This document shows positions 26,238 through 35,613 of a stretch of DNA of 64,000 nucleotides, one piece after another; position 1 is the stretch's first letter; every line of letters starts with the position of its first letter. The stretch is from positions 122,699 to 186,698 of the forward strand of contig NZ_BMVK01000019.1 in the NCBI RefSeq assembly GCF_014650675.1, in the 5' to 3' direction. Made by a program: the position numbers and the translations under genes. Below the pieces are notes generated by a model. The model made no database searches. It had not been told where the DNA came from and saw only the letters and a program-made list of their open reading frames with translations. This DNA is from Streptomyces anulatus (GTDB taxonomy: Bacteria; Actinomycetota; Actinomycetes; Streptomycetales; Streptomycetaceae).

Positions 26238-27070
26238 CAGCGCGGGCAGTAGTAGCTGGAGCGGTTCATCCAGGCGCGGCGGCGCATCGGGGTGGAGCAC
26301 CGGTGGCAGGGCTCGCCCTCCCGGCCGTACGCGTCGAGCGACCGGTCGAAGTAGCCGGACTCGCCGTTCACGTTGACGTACAGGCTGTCGAAACTGGTGC
26401 CGCCCTGGGCGAGCGCCGCGTTCATGACGTCGCGGGCGTGGCCGAGCAGCTCGGCGGACTTGGGGCGGGTCAGGGTCGCGGTCGGCCGGTCGTAGTGCAG
26501 CTTGGCGCGCCAGAGCGCCTCGTCCGCGTAGATGTTGCCGACGCCGCTGATCAGCGACTGGTCGAGCAGGGCGCGCTTGACCGTCGTACGGCGCTGCCGC
26601 AGCGCGGTGTGGAACGCGGCGTCGTCGAAGAGCGGGTCGAGGGGGTCCCGGGCGATGTGCGCGATGGTGTCCGGCAGGCCTTCGGGGGTGTTGTCGTGGA
26701 GCGAGAGCCCGCCGAAGGTGCGCTGGTCGACGAAGCGCAGTTCGGTGCCGAGCGCGTCGTCGAACCGCATCCGGATCCGCAGGTGCTTCTCGTCGGGCGC
26801 GTCCGCCGGCTGCACCAGCAGTTGTCCGCTCATACCGAGGTGTCCCAGCAGCGAGGCGGAGGCCTCGTCGATCGGCACCCAGAGGTACTTGCCGCGGCGC
26901 ATCGCCGCCCCGAAGCGGACGCCGCGCAGCCGGGCGGCGAAGTCGACGCCGCCCGCGAGGTGCCGACGGACCGAGCGCGGGTGCAGGACCTCGACCTCGC
27001 TGACGGTGCGGCCGCTGACCCAGCGCTCAAGGCCCCGGCGGACCACTTCGACCTCGGGCAGCTCAGGCAC
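26210..27070 (-). CDS. mutM: Formamidopyrimidine-DNA glycosylase
   Basis: 286-residue base-excision repair enzyme for 8-oxoguanine and ring-opened purines. The catalytic N-terminus PELPEVE (Pro1 after Met removal, Glu2) is intact, as are the helix-two-turn-helix (ISGVGNIYADEALW) and the C-terminal zinc finger (CHRCSTPMRRRAW ... YYCPRC). It lies between rnc and smc as in other actinobacteria. Converges with the HxlR gene with 28 bp overlap. Confidence 0.96.
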   Translation of the reverse strand: MPELPEVEVVRRGLERWVSGRTVSEVEVLHPRSVRRHLAGGVDFAARLRGVRFGAAMRRGKYLWVPIDEASASLLGHLGMSGQLLVQPADAPDEKHLRIRMRFDDALGTELRFVDQRTFGGLSLHDNTPEGLPDTIAHIARDPLDPLFDDAAFHTALRQRRTTVKRALLDQSLISGVGNIYADEALWRAKLHYDRPTATLTRPKSAELLGHARDVMNAALAQGGTSFDSLYVNVNGESGYFDRSLDAYGREGEPCHRCSTPMRRRAWMNRSSYYCPRCQRPPRASS

Positions 27071-27168
27071 GATGCACTACTCCAGACACGACGACGGTAG
27101 TACGGGAGCGCGGGACCGGCTCCCCGGGACGTACGGGGAAGCCGTGCGCGGGCTCCCCGGACAGGGAA

Positions 27169-27199
27169 AACCCCCCGGTGCGCATGGCACCGGGGGGTT
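27169..27199 (-). terminator. Terminator downstream of rnc
   Basis: Perfect 13-bp stem (27169-27181 with 27187-27199) around a 5-nt loop, followed on the minus strand by TTTTCCC. It lies 11 bp after the rnc stop, before mutM. Confidence 0.85.
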
Positions 27200-27210
27200 C
27201 CCGTTTCGCT

Positions 27211-28035
27211 TCAGGCCGGAGCGGCGTCCGTGTTCGGCGACGGATCGGCAGGGGTGTCGGCGGCCCCTCCGTTGGCTGCGGACTTCTCCGCGGCCTGCCG
27301 TGCCTCTGCGGCGGCGCTGATCTCACGCCAGGCGGACTCGGCCGCCTGCTGCTCCGCTTCCTTCTTGCTACGGCCGGTGCCGGTGCCGTACGAGACACCA
27401 CCGACGCGAGCGGCAGCAGTGAAGGTCTTCTCGTGATCCGGACCGGTCTCCGTGACGAGGTACTCGGGGACTCCGAGGCTCTCGCTCGCGGTGAGCTCCT
27501 GGAGGCTGGTCTTCCAGTCCAGGCCGGCACCGAGGTTCGAGGACCTGTCGATCAGCGGGTCGAAGAGCCGGTGGACCAGCTCCGAGGCCGCGCTGAGGCC
27601 CTGGTCGAGATAGACCGCGCCGATCACTGCTTCCAGTGTGTCGGCGAGGATGGAAGCCTTGTCCCGGCCCCCCGTGCCCTCTTCACCGCGGCCGAGCCGG
27701 ATGAAGGAGCCGAGTTCGAGGCCGCGGCCCACTTCCGCAAGTGCACGCGAGTTGACCACCGCGGCCCGCAACTTGGCCAGCTGGCCTTCGGGCAGGTCGG
27801 GGTGGGTGCGGTACAGCGTGTCCGTGACCACCAGGCCGAGCACCGAATCCCCGAGGAATTCGAGCCGCTCGTTGGTGGGCAGACCGCCGTTCTCGTATGC
27901 GTACGAACGGTGGGTCAGCGCACGCACCAGAAGGGCGGACTCGAGATGATACCCGAGCCGCCCTTCCAGAAGCGTGTGGGACGAGGCTGTGTTGACGTTG
28001 TCTGCCTGCTTCTTGGCGCTGGACAACTCAGACAT
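27211..28035 (-). CDS. rnc: Ribonuclease III (AbsB)
   Basis: 274-residue double-strand-specific RNase. Catalytic signature NERLEFLGDS (about 55-64), second motif DTLEAVIGAVYLD, and a C-terminal double-stranded-RNA-binding domain (about 180-250). The tail after it is Ala/Pro-rich. In S. coelicolor this gene is absB, a global positive regulator of antibiotic production. I choose ATG 28035 (GAGAGG before it). It follows rpmF closely (19 bp) in the yceD-rpmF-rnc order. Confidence 0.96.
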   Translation of the reverse strand: MSELSSAKKQADNVNTASSHTLLEGRLGYHLESALLVRALTHRSYAYENGGLPTNERLEFLGDSVLGLVVTDTLYRTHPDLPEGQLAKLRAAVVNSRALAEVGRGLELGSFIRLGRGEEGTGGRDKASILADTLEAVIGAVYLDQGLSAASELVHRLFDPLIDRSSNLGAGLDWKTSLQELTASESLGVPEYLVTETGPDHEKTFTAAARVGGVSYGTGTGRSKKEAEQQAAESAWREISAAAEARQAAEKSAANGGAADTPADPSPNTDAAPA

Positions 28036-28054
28036 CGGGCCTCTCACCAGCCGC

Positions 28055-28228
28055 TCAGACCTCGAGGACCTGGCGCTTGTTGTAGGTGCCGCAGCTCGGG
28101 CACGCAATGTGCTGGAGCTTGGGCTCCTGGCAACGCTCGCACGAAACCAGGGTGGGGACCGCAGCCTTCCACTGCGACCGGCGGTGGCGCGTGTTGCTGC
28201 GCGACATCTTCCGCTTCGGAACAGCCAC
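28055..28228 (-). CDS. rpmF: 50S ribosomal protein L32
   Basis: 57-residue L32: AVPKRKMSRSNTRHRRSQWK and a four-cysteine zinc ribbon (CERC ... CPSC). GTG 28228 is preceded by GGAGAAGTA-type sequence. Only 2 bp separate it from yceD upstream. The zinc-ribbon form is present here. Confidence 0.96.
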   Translation of the reverse strand: MAVPKRKMSRSNTRHRRSQWKAAVPTLVSCERCQEPKLQHIACPSCGTYNKRQVLEV

Positions 28229-28230
28229 GG

Positions 28231-28902
28231 CTACTTCTCCTGCTTCTCGTCGACGCCAGGTTCGGCGCCGCCCATGTTGTCCTTCTCGCCGTCCTGAACG
28301 GTCTCGGCGAGTCCTTGCAGTGCCGCCCAACGAATGTCGAGGGCATCGTGGTGGTGGTCCGGATTCTCGTCCAGCCTGATTCCGCATTCGGAACACAGAC
28401 CGGCGCAGGTCTCCTTGCACACCGGCTGCATGGGCAGTGCGAGCACTACCGCGTCACGCAGCATTGACTCGAGGTCGAACAAGCCGTCCTCGAGGAAGAA
28501 CCTGTCCTCGTCGTCCTCGGCGTCGTCGGCCGGTTCCGCCGCACTGCTGCGGCCCCGGTCATCGGCGTCAGGGTACGAGAACATCTCCTGGAAATCCGCG
28601 TCGACCTCTACGGTCAGCGGCTCCAGACACCTTACGCACTCCCCCTCGGCGGTTGCACGGGCGGTGCCTGTGACAAGCACCCCTTCCATGACCGATTCGA
28701 GGCGGAGGTCCAGCTCCACGGGTGCGCCTTCCGGCACGCCGATGACGCCGTCGATGCCCAGGACCGGTGAACCGGGTGCGTCCACCGTGCGGGTCAGCCG
28801 CTTCAGGGCACCGGGACGCCGACCCAGCTCGTGCGTATCGAACACGAGAGGATTGCGGTGGTCGAGGTGGCCGTTCAGGGCTTTTCCTGCTTTCGAAATC
28901 AT
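28231..28902 (-). CDS. yceD: YceD/DUF177-family protein
   Basis: 223-residue DUF177 protein. The family sits before rpmF in most bacteria and has been linked to 23S rRNA accumulation in other organisms. Features: DHRNPLVFDTHELGRRPGA near the start, CVRCLEPL and the C-terminal cysteine pairs (PVCKETCAGLCSECG) that may bind metal. The start is unsure: ATG 28902 lacks a ribosome site, while AGGAAAA inside codons 5-7 would suit a start at the CTG beginning LNGHLDHR. Confidence 0.85.
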   Translation of the reverse strand: MISKAGKALNGHLDHRNPLVFDTHELGRRPGALKRLTRTVDAPGSPVLGIDGVIGVPEGAPVELDLRLESVMEGVLVTGTARATAEGECVRCLEPLTVEVDADFQEMFSYPDADDRGRSSAAEPADDAEDDEDRFFLEDGLFDLESMLRDAVVLALPMQPVCKETCAGLCSECGIRLDENPDHHHDALDIRWAALQGLAETVQDGEKDNMGGAEPGVDEKQEK

Positions 28903-29062
28903 GGGTGTCGTACTGCGAAGGGAGGGCCGTCTACGGTCCGGGGACGAACCGTCTCCGTTCCGTGGACGAAACGGGCAGCCGAGATCGCGGACCTATGTGC
29001 GACCGAGGATTCAGGATACTGGACGGACCGCTCAGCACCCAATCGGGGCGGCCCGCCCGGGA

Positions 29063-30178
29063 TCAGCGGCCCTGCTCGTACCGGCGCAGCTGCTCCAGGT
29101 CGATCATGCTGGTGTCGAAGAGACTGGTCTCGTCCAGCGCTCCCCCGCCCTGCTGGTCGGCCGCCTGCGGCTGCTGGGACTGAGGCTGCTGGACCTGCGG
29201 CTGCCAGCCGTAGTCCGGCTGGGCCCCCGGCTGGGGCGGGTACCCGTTCGGGTCGTAGCCCCCCTGCTGCTGGTACGCCGCGTACGGGTCGGGCTGCTGC
29301 TGGTAGCCGTACGCGTCCTGGACGCCCTGCTGGAGCGGCTGCTCCTGGTAGCCGTACGCCGCCTGCGCGTAGCTCGGCTCGCCCTGCGGCTGCGCGGGGT
29401 ACTGGGGCGGCTGAGGCGGCTGGGGCACCTGCTGCGGTTCCGGGGCGAGCTCGGCCAGGCCGGCCAGATAGTCGGCGTCGCTGGTGTGCCCCTGGCCGCC
29501 CGCGGCGTCCTGGGCGGCCATGTGCGCACCGAGGTCGTCGCTGGCGACCCGGCCGTGGAGCTTCTGGCGGCCCCGGCCGACGGCCTCCAGGGTCTTCGCG
29601 AGGACGGCCTCGAAGGCGCCGAACTTGGCGTCGACGTAGGCGTCGGCCCGCTGCCGCAGGGTCTCCGGGTCGGCGCTGCGCTCGGGGGCCTCGGCGAAGT
29701 CGGGGTCCTGATAGCCCTGCTCGTCCAGGCCCTGGCCGCGGCCGAGGAGCTTCTCGCGGCCCCGGTCGACGGAACCGATGGTCTTGGTGAGGACGACCTC
29801 GAAGTTGGCGAGCTTGCTGTCGACGTAGTCGTCGGCCTCGGCCCGGACCTCCTCGGCCTCGCGGCGGGCCTCGGACAGGATCCGGTCGGACTCGCTCTGC
29901 GACTGGCGGGCGATCTCGGTCTCGGAGATCAGCGAGGCACGCTGGGCGTGGGCCGATTCGATGATCCGCTCGGCCTCCTGCCGGGCCTGCACGGCGAGCT
30001 GCTCATGGCCGCCGATCAGCTCCTGCGCCTGGGCGAGGGAGCCGGGCAGGGCCTGGCGCACCTCTTCGAGCATGGCGAGCAGCTCGGCGCGGTTGACCAC
30101 GCACGAGGCCGACATGGGCATGGATCGGGCGCTCCCGACCGCTTCGACGATCTCGTCGAGCTTCTTCTGCACGTCCAC
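29063..30178 (-). CDS. SepIVA/DivIVA-like coiled-coil protein with Y/Q-rich tail
   Basis: 371 residues. The N-terminal half is a coiled coil of DivIVA type (MDVQKKLDEIVEAVGSAR ... QARQEAERIIESAHAQ), followed by two copies of a short repeat, YVDSKLANFEVVLTKTIGSV and YVDAKFGAFEAVLAKTLEAV. The C-terminal 130 residues are rich in Tyr, Gln, Pro and Gly. It lies directly before yceD-rpmF-rnc, as SepIVA (Rv2927c) does in M. tuberculosis, where SepIVA is a division protein. Role in polar growth or division is inferred from that synteny. Confidence 0.8.
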   Translation of the reverse strand: MDVQKKLDEIVEAVGSARSMPMSASCVVNRAELLAMLEEVRQALPGSLAQAQELIGGHEQLAVQARQEAERIIESAHAQRASLISETEIARQSQSESDRILSEARREAEEVRAEADDYVDSKLANFEVVLTKTIGSVDRGREKLLGRGQGLDEQGYQDPDFAEAPERSADPETLRQRADAYVDAKFGAFEAVLAKTLEAVGRGRQKLHGRVASDDLGAHMAAQDAAGGQGHTSDADYLAGLAELAPEPQQVPQPPQPPQYPAQPQGEPSYAQAAYGYQEQPLQQGVQDAYGYQQQPDPYAAYQQQGGYDPNGYPPQPGAQPDYGWQPQVQQPQSQQPQAADQQGGGALDETSLFDTSMIDLEQLRRYEQGR

Positions 30179-30294
30179 CGTGTGCTCGCCACTCTCTGCT
30201 GCTCTGTTGAAGCTGCTGCTCCGTTGGAGACGGACGGGACGACTGTAAGGCCAGTCGGCCGCCGCCCGACACCTGGTGACGGGCAGTCAGCGGC

Positions 30295-30774
30295 TCAGCG
30301 TTCGCCCAGCCGCTCCACGAGTGCCTCGTGCACGGTCGGCGGCAGCAGGTGGGAGACGTCGCCGCCCCAGGTCGCCACTTCCTTGACCAGCGAGGACGAC
30401 AGGAAGCTGTACGTCGGATTGGTCGGCACGAAGAGCGTCTCGACGCCGGAGAGGCCGTTGTTCATCTGGGCCATCTGGAGCTCGTAGTCGAAGTCGCTGA
30501 CGGCCCGCAGGCCCTTCACGATCGCCGGGATCTCCCGCTGCTTGCAGAAGTCGACCAGCAGGCCGTGGAAGGACTCCACCTCGACGTTGCCGAAGTCGGC
30601 GGTGACCTCGCGGATCAGCTCGATCCGCTCGTCCACGGTGAACAGCCCCTTCTTGGACTGGTTGATCATCACCGCCACGTGCACCACGTCGTACAGCTTC
30701 GAGGCTCGTCCGATGATGTCGAGATGTCCGTTGGTGATGGGGTCGAAAGACCCCGGACAGACGGCGCGGCGCAC
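30295..30774 (-). CDS. coaD: Phosphopantetheine adenylyltransferase
   Basis: 159-residue enzyme of coenzyme A synthesis: 4'-phosphopantetheine + ATP to dephospho-CoA. Nucleotidyltransferase motif PGSFDPITNGHLDI, IVKGLRAVSDFDYE and PTYSFLSSSLVKEVA (ISSS-type motif). GTG 30774 gives the normal length and has GAGGG 8 bases before; the ATG at 30804 would add ten residues and overlap rsmD. Follows rsmD, 26 bp apart. Confidence 0.96.
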   Translation of the reverse strand: MRRAVCPGSFDPITNGHLDIIGRASKLYDVVHVAVMINQSKKGLFTVDERIELIREVTADFGNVEVESFHGLLVDFCKQREIPAIVKGLRAVSDFDYELQMAQMNNGLSGVETLFVPTNPTYSFLSSSLVKEVATWGGDVSHLLPPTVHEALVERLGER

Positions 30775-30800
30775 TGTGATTCCCTCGCTCTCCGGTCCGG

Positions 30801-31385
30801 TCATCGTGCGTCTTCGCACGTAGCGGCGGCGCGACCGTACCAAAGCGTTCCCTCGCCGTAGCGACGGGCCCGCAGTGGCTCGAATCCGGCGGGCCAGCCG
30901 AATTCTCCGCCCCGGGTGCTGCGTTCCACCGTGACGAGCACATCGCCCGCGAGCCACCCCTGAGCACGGAGTGTGAGCAGGATCTCGCGAAGATCGTCGT
31001 CGGTGACGGCGTACGGCGGGTCCAGGAAGACGATGTCGTACGGGTCGGCCGGCGCCGGTCCTGTCACGATCTGCTCGGCTTTGCCGGTGCGGACTTCGGC
31101 ACCGGGCAGACCGAGGGTGCGGACGTTGTCGCGGACGGTGCGGACCGCCTTCGGGTCGGCCTCGACGAGCAGGGCGTGGACCGCACCGCGGGAGAGGGCT
31201 TCGAGGCCGACGGCGCCGGATCCGGCGTACAGATCGGCGACCCTCACCCCCTCCAGGGTGCCGAGCAGCGCTTCCCAGGTCGAGAAGAGGCCCTCGCGCG
31301 CACGGTCGGAGGTGGGGCGGGTGCCGGTGCCGGGCGGGACGGCCAGGCGGCGTCCGCCGGCCGAGCCGGCGATCACGCGGGTCAT
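30801..31385 (-). CDS. rsmD: 16S rRNA (guanine966-N2)-methyltransferase RsmD
   Basis: 194-residue methyltransferase of the 30S subunit. Motif I VADLYAGSGAVGLEALSRG and motif IV DIVFLDPPYAV (DPPY) are intact; the N-terminal VIAGSAGGRRLAVPPG and RPTSDRAREGLFS are family marks. ATG 31385 chosen by this conserved start. Between recG and coaD, the usual arrangement. Confidence 0.95.
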   Translation of the reverse strand: MTRVIAGSAGGRRLAVPPGTGTRPTSDRAREGLFSTWEALLGTLEGVRVADLYAGSGAVGLEALSRGAVHALLVEADPKAVRTVRDNVRTLGLPGAEVRTGKAEQIVTGPAPADPYDIVFLDPPYAVTDDDLREILLTLRAQGWLAGDVLVTVERSTRGGEFGWPAGFEPLRARRYGEGTLWYGRAAATCEDAR

Positions 31386-31536
31386 GGGTGTGGGGTCCTC
31401 GGGGTCGTGGGCGTACGGCGCACGGGGCCGTCGGCGGTCGGTACGCGCGCTGTGCGCGTGCCGTGCGTCCACGATATGGCGTACCGGTTCGACCGGCCCG
31501 TCCGCCTCTGTCCTGCCCGTGGCCGCTCGCCGGCTC

Positions 31537-33813
31537 TCACCCCTTGTCGAGATACTCCTCGCGGTCCTTGTCCAGGAGGGCGGCCAGCACCGTGCGCAGC
31601 TCCGGCAGGTGTTCCAGCTCGGGGTCGGCGGCGACGACCGCGACGGCCTCCTCGCGGGCGGCGGCGATCACCTCCTCGTCGTCGATGACGGTGAGCATCC
31701 GCAGTGATGAGCGCACTCCGGACTGGGCCTGGCCCAGCACATCGCCCTCGCGGCGCTGCTCCAGGTCGATGCGGGAGAGCTCGAAGCCGTCCAGGGTGGC
31801 GGCGACGGCGGAGAGCCGGGCGCGGGCGGGGCTCGCCTCGTGGGCCTCGCTGACCAGCAGGCAGAGCCCGGGGGCGGAGCCCCGGCCGACCCGGCCGCGC
31901 AGCTGGTGGAGCTGGGAGACGCCGAAGCGGTCGGCGTCCATGATCACCATGGCGGTGGCGTTGGGGACGTTGACCCCGACCTCGATGACGGTGGTGGCGA
32001 CCAGGACGTCGACGTCCCCGGCGGCGAAGCGGCGCATGACGTCGTCCTTGTCGTCGGGGTGCATCCTCCCGTGCAGCACCTCGACGCTCAGTCCGGCCAG
32101 CGCGCCCTTGCGCAGTTCGTCGGCGATCTCCAGCACGGCGAGCGGCGGCCGCTTCTCGGGGTCTTCCTCGGGGGCCGCCTTCTTGGCCTTCGCCTTCTTC
32201 CCGCCCTTGCCCTCCGCCTCCTCCGCGTCGTCGCCGATGCGGGGGCAGACCACGTACGCCTGGTGGCCGTTCTCGACCTCCTCGCGGACGCGTTCCCAGG
32301 CGCGGCTGAGGAAGTGCGGTTTGTCCTTGGCGGGGACGACATGGCTGGCGATCGGGGAGCGGCCGGCCGGGAGCTGGTCCAGGACGGAGGTCTCCAGGTC
32401 GCCGAAGACCGTCATCGCGACCGTACGGGGGATGGGGGTGGCGGTCATGACGAGGAGGTGGGGCGGCTGCTTGCCCTTGGAGCGGAGGGCGTCGCGCTGT
32501 TCCACGCCGAAGCGGTGCTGCTCGTCGACCACGACCAGGCCGAGGTCGTGGAACTGGACCTTGTCCTCGATCAGCGCGTGGGTGCCGATGACGATGCCCG
32601 CCTCGCCGGTGACCAGGTCGAGCAGGGCCTGTCGGCGGGCCGCCATGCCCATGGAGCCGGTGAGCAGGACGACCTTGGTGCCCCGGTCGGAGCCGCCCAG
32701 CGCCCGCCCGTCGCCCGACCGCCGCCCCTCATCGAGAGGCGCTTCGCGCCACAGCCCCCAATTGCCGGCCAGCTCGCCCATCATCTCGGTGATCGAGCGG
32801 TGGTGCTGCTGGGCGAGGACCTCGGTGGGGGCGAGCATCGCGGCCTGGCCACCGGCGTCGACCACGGTGAGCATGGCGCGCAGAGCGACCATCGTCTTGC
32901 CCGAACCCACCTCTCCCTGGAGGAGCCGGTGCATCGGGTGCTCGGTGGCCAGGTCGTCGAAGATCTCCTTGCTGACCTTCTCCTGGCCCTCGGTGAGGGT
33001 GAAGGGCAGCTTGGCGTCGAAGGCGTCCAGCAGGCCGTCCGCGACGGGGCGGCGGGCGGCGGCGGGCAGTTGGGTGTCGGCGTACCGGCGGCGGGCCAGG
33101 GCGACCTGGAGGACGAACGCCTCGTCCCACTTGAGCCGGGCCTTGGCGTCCTCGATGTCCGCCTTCGTCTGCGGGCGGTGCACCTTCAGCAGGGCTTCGG
33201 GCAGCGGGGTGAAGCCCCGGCCCTCGCGCAGGGAGGCGGGCAGCGGGTCCACCGCGTCCTGCGCGCTGGGCAGCACGGCGTCGACGGCCTTGGCGATCCG
33301 CCAGGAGTCGAGCTGCTTGCAGGCGGGGTAGATCGGCAGCAGCCGTCCGGCGAAGGCGTCCACAGCCTCGGTCGCCTCGTCGGCGTCGGAGGCGTCGAGC
33401 AGTTGGTACGTGGGGTGGGCCAGCTGCATCTTGCGGTTGAAGACGGAGACCTTGCCCGCGAACATCGCCTGGCGGCCCGGGAGCAGCTCCTTGTGCGGCT
33501 TGTGGACGCCGTGGCCGAAGAAGACCAGCTGGAGGCGGCCGCTGCCGTCGGTCAGGGTGACCTCCAGGCGTTTGCCCCGGCCGTTGTTGAACATCAGGAT
33601 CCGGGCGTCGGCGACCTGGGCGACGACCGTGACGTGCTCGTCCAGCGGGAGGTCGGCCAGCGCGGTCAGCTTGCCGCGCTCCTCGTACCGCCGCGGGTAG
33701 TGGTGCAGCAGATCACCGACCGTGTGCAGGTCGAGGTGTTCGGCCATCACCTTCGCGGTGGCTCCGCCGAGCAGCTTCTTGAGAGGTTCATCGAACGAGG
33801 ACACGCGATCCAT
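31537..33813 (-). CDS. recG: ATP-dependent DNA helicase RecG
   Basis: 758-residue helicase that remodels stalled replication forks and Holliday junctions. N-terminal wedge/OB domain (HVTVVAQVADARILMFNNGR), Walker A GEVGSGKTMVALRAM, DEQH box VVDEQHRFGVEQR, motif VI QLRGRVGRG. A Lys/Ala-rich insertion (EEAEGKGGKKAKAKKAAPEE) lies in the helicase C-terminal half, also typical of Streptomyces. Start ATG 33813 chosen by family; GTG 33828 is an alternative with GGACAG before it. Confidence 0.95.
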   Translation of the reverse strand: MDRVSSFDEPLKKLLGGATAKVMAEHLDLHTVGDLLHHYPRRYEERGKLTALADLPLDEHVTVVAQVADARILMFNNGRGKRLEVTLTDGSGRLQLVFFGHGVHKPHKELLPGRQAMFAGKVSVFNRKMQLAHPTYQLLDASDADEATEAVDAFAGRLLPIYPACKQLDSWRIAKAVDAVLPSAQDAVDPLPASLREGRGFTPLPEALLKVHRPQTKADIEDAKARLKWDEAFVLQVALARRRYADTQLPAAARRPVADGLLDAFDAKLPFTLTEGQEKVSKEIFDDLATEHPMHRLLQGEVGSGKTMVALRAMLTVVDAGGQAAMLAPTEVLAQQHHRSITEMMGELAGNWGLWREAPLDEGRRSGDGRALGGSDRGTKVVLLTGSMGMAARRQALLDLVTGEAGIVIGTHALIEDKVQFHDLGLVVVDEQHRFGVEQRDALRSKGKQPPHLLVMTATPIPRTVAMTVFGDLETSVLDQLPAGRSPIASHVVPAKDKPHFLSRAWERVREEVENGHQAYVVCPRIGDDAEEAEGKGGKKAKAKKAAPEEDPEKRPPLAVLEIADELRKGALAGLSVEVLHGRMHPDDKDDVMRRFAAGDVDVLVATTVIEVGVNVPNATAMVIMDADRFGVSQLHQLRGRVGRGSAPGLCLLVSEAHEASPARARLSAVAATLDGFELSRIDLEQRREGDVLGQAQSGVRSSLRMLTVIDDEEVIAAAREEAVAVVAADPELEHLPELRTVLAALLDKDREEYLDKG

Positions 33814-33870
33814 TGCACACCACGGCACTGACAGCTGTCCGCCGGGCGCGACCGTGCCGCGGATTCTCGG

Positions 33871-35613
33871 CTACTCGACGCCGATCAGCAGGGGTGCGCG
33901 CTGGTGCCCGCCCCGGTAGACCACGGTGTCCACGGCGAGGTAGCCCTCGCGCACATGCTCCTCCAGCGCGTCGGCCAGTGAGTCGGGGACGTCCTCGCCG
34001 AGGACGAGGGTGACCAGTTCGCCGCCCGCCGCCAGCATCCGGTCGAGGACGGTGCGGGCGGTGGCCGGGACGTCGGCGCCGATCACGGCCACGTCGCCGT
34101 CGATCAGTCCGAGGATGTCCCCGGCCTGGCAGATCCCGGCCATGGTCCACGACTGGCGTTCCGCGACGGCCAGTTCGGCGTAGCGGGTGGCGCCGGCGGC
34201 GGCGGTCATGGCGACCACGTCCTCGTCGAAGCCCCGGTCGGGCTCGTGGACGGCGAGGGCGGCGATGCCCTGGACGGCGGCGCGGGTGGGAACGAGGGCG
34301 ACCCGGACCCCCTCGGTCCTGGCCTGCTCGGCGGCCGCGGCGGCGGTGTGGCGCAGGGCGGCGTCGTTGGGCAGCAGCACCACCTCACGGGCGTGGGCGC
34401 GACGGATGGCGTCGACCAGTTCGCCGCTGGCGGGCGGTTCGCCGGGGCGGGCGATCACGGTGGTGGCGCCGGCCTCGGTGCAGAGCCCGGCCAGTCCGTC
34501 GCCGGGGACCACGACGACGACGGCGCGCTGCGCGGGTTCGGCCTGGACGCGGAGGTCGTGGCCGCTCTCGGTGGCGAAGTGGGTGATCCGGATCCGGTAC
34601 GGCCGCCCGGCCTCGACGCCCGCCTCCACGGCGGCCCCGGCGTCGTCGACATGGACGTGGACGTGCCAGAGCCCGTCGCCGCCCACCACGACCAGGGAGT
34701 CGCCGAGCGCGTCGAGCCGGGTGCGCAGCCGGGCCACCTGCTCGTCACCGGCCTCCAGGAGGTAGATCACCTCGAACGCGGGCCCGGCGACCCCGTCCTC
34801 GGGACAGTCGAGCGGCCCCTCCCCCACCGGCACACCGGTCTCCGGAACGCCCCCCGCCGGGAAGCCTCCCGCCGGAACGCCCTCCACCGGGGTGCCGCCC
34901 ACCGGCAGGCCCACCACGGAGCCGCCGTCCACGGGCGTGGGCGCCTTCCCGTGGGCGGTACGGGGCCCCCGTACCGGGGCCTGCCCGGTCACGGTCTCCA
35001 CCAGCGCGCCCAGGACCGCGACCAGTCCCCGGCCCCCGGCGTCGACCACGCCCGCCCGGCCGAGGACGGCGAGCTGCTCGGGCGTCTTCGCGAGGGCCGC
35101 GAGCGCACCGGCGTACGCGGCGTGCACGACGGTGCGCAGATCCGATTCCCCGCCCTCGGCGGCCTCGGCGGCCGCTGCGGCGACGGTGAGCACGGTGCCC
35201 TCGACGGGGTGGGCGACCGCCCGGCGGGCGGCGTCGGCGGCCCGGGTGAGGGCGCGGCGCAGGTGGGCCGCGTCGCCGCCGTCGGCCAGCACTCCGGCCA
35301 TGCCGCGCAGCAGCTGGGCCAGGATCGTGCCGGAGTTCCCCCGGGCGCCGATCAGGGCGCCGTGCGCCATGGCGCGTACGGCGTCGGCGGTGGCGGGCGC
35401 GGTGGCTCCGGTCTCGTGCGCGGCGAACACCGCTTCGACGGCCGCGGCCGCGGACTCGACGGTCAGATAGAGGTTGGTGCCGGTGTCCCCGTCGGCGATG
35501 GGATAGACGTTGATCGCGTCGATCTCCGCGCGCTCCCGGCCCAGGGCCTCCAGGGCCAGTGAGCACCACGTGCGCACCGCGACGGCGTCCAGATCGTCGG
35601 GGAGCTGCGGCAC
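33871..35613 (-). CDS. DAK phosphatase-domain protein, FakA-like fatty acid kinase
   Basis: 580 residues. The N-terminal DhaL domain has the ATP/Mg motif NVYPIADGDTGTNLYLT (about 35-51) and GARGNSGTILAQLLRG. The centre has a low-complexity stretch with repeated GVPxGG-type units (about 240-285). The C-terminal part is the DAK1-like YloV domain. FakA works with DegV-type FakB to phosphorylate exogenous fatty acids; that role is known from Gram-positives and inferred here. GTG 35613 follows a full GAGGAGG. Upstream of recG, 57 bp apart. Confidence 0.88.
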   Translation of the reverse strand: MPQLPDDLDAVAVRTWCSLALEALGRERAEIDAINVYPIADGDTGTNLYLTVESAAAAVEAVFAAHETGATAPATADAVRAMAHGALIGARGNSGTILAQLLRGMAGVLADGGDAAHLRRALTRAADAARRAVAHPVEGTVLTVAAAAAEAAEGGESDLRTVVHAAYAGALAALAKTPEQLAVLGRAGVVDAGGRGLVAVLGALVETVTGQAPVRGPRTAHGKAPTPVDGGSVVGLPVGGTPVEGVPAGGFPAGGVPETGVPVGEGPLDCPEDGVAGPAFEVIYLLEAGDEQVARLRTRLDALGDSLVVVGGDGLWHVHVHVDDAGAAVEAGVEAGRPYRIRITHFATESGHDLRVQAEPAQRAVVVVVPGDGLAGLCTEAGATTVIARPGEPPASGELVDAIRRAHAREVVLLPNDAALRHTAAAAAEQARTEGVRVALVPTRAAVQGIAALAVHEPDRGFDEDVVAMTAAAGATRYAELAVAERQSWTMAGICQAGDILGLIDGDVAVIGADVPATARTVLDRMLAAGGELVTLVLGEDVPDSLADALEEHVREGYLAVDTVVYRGGHQRAPLLIGVE

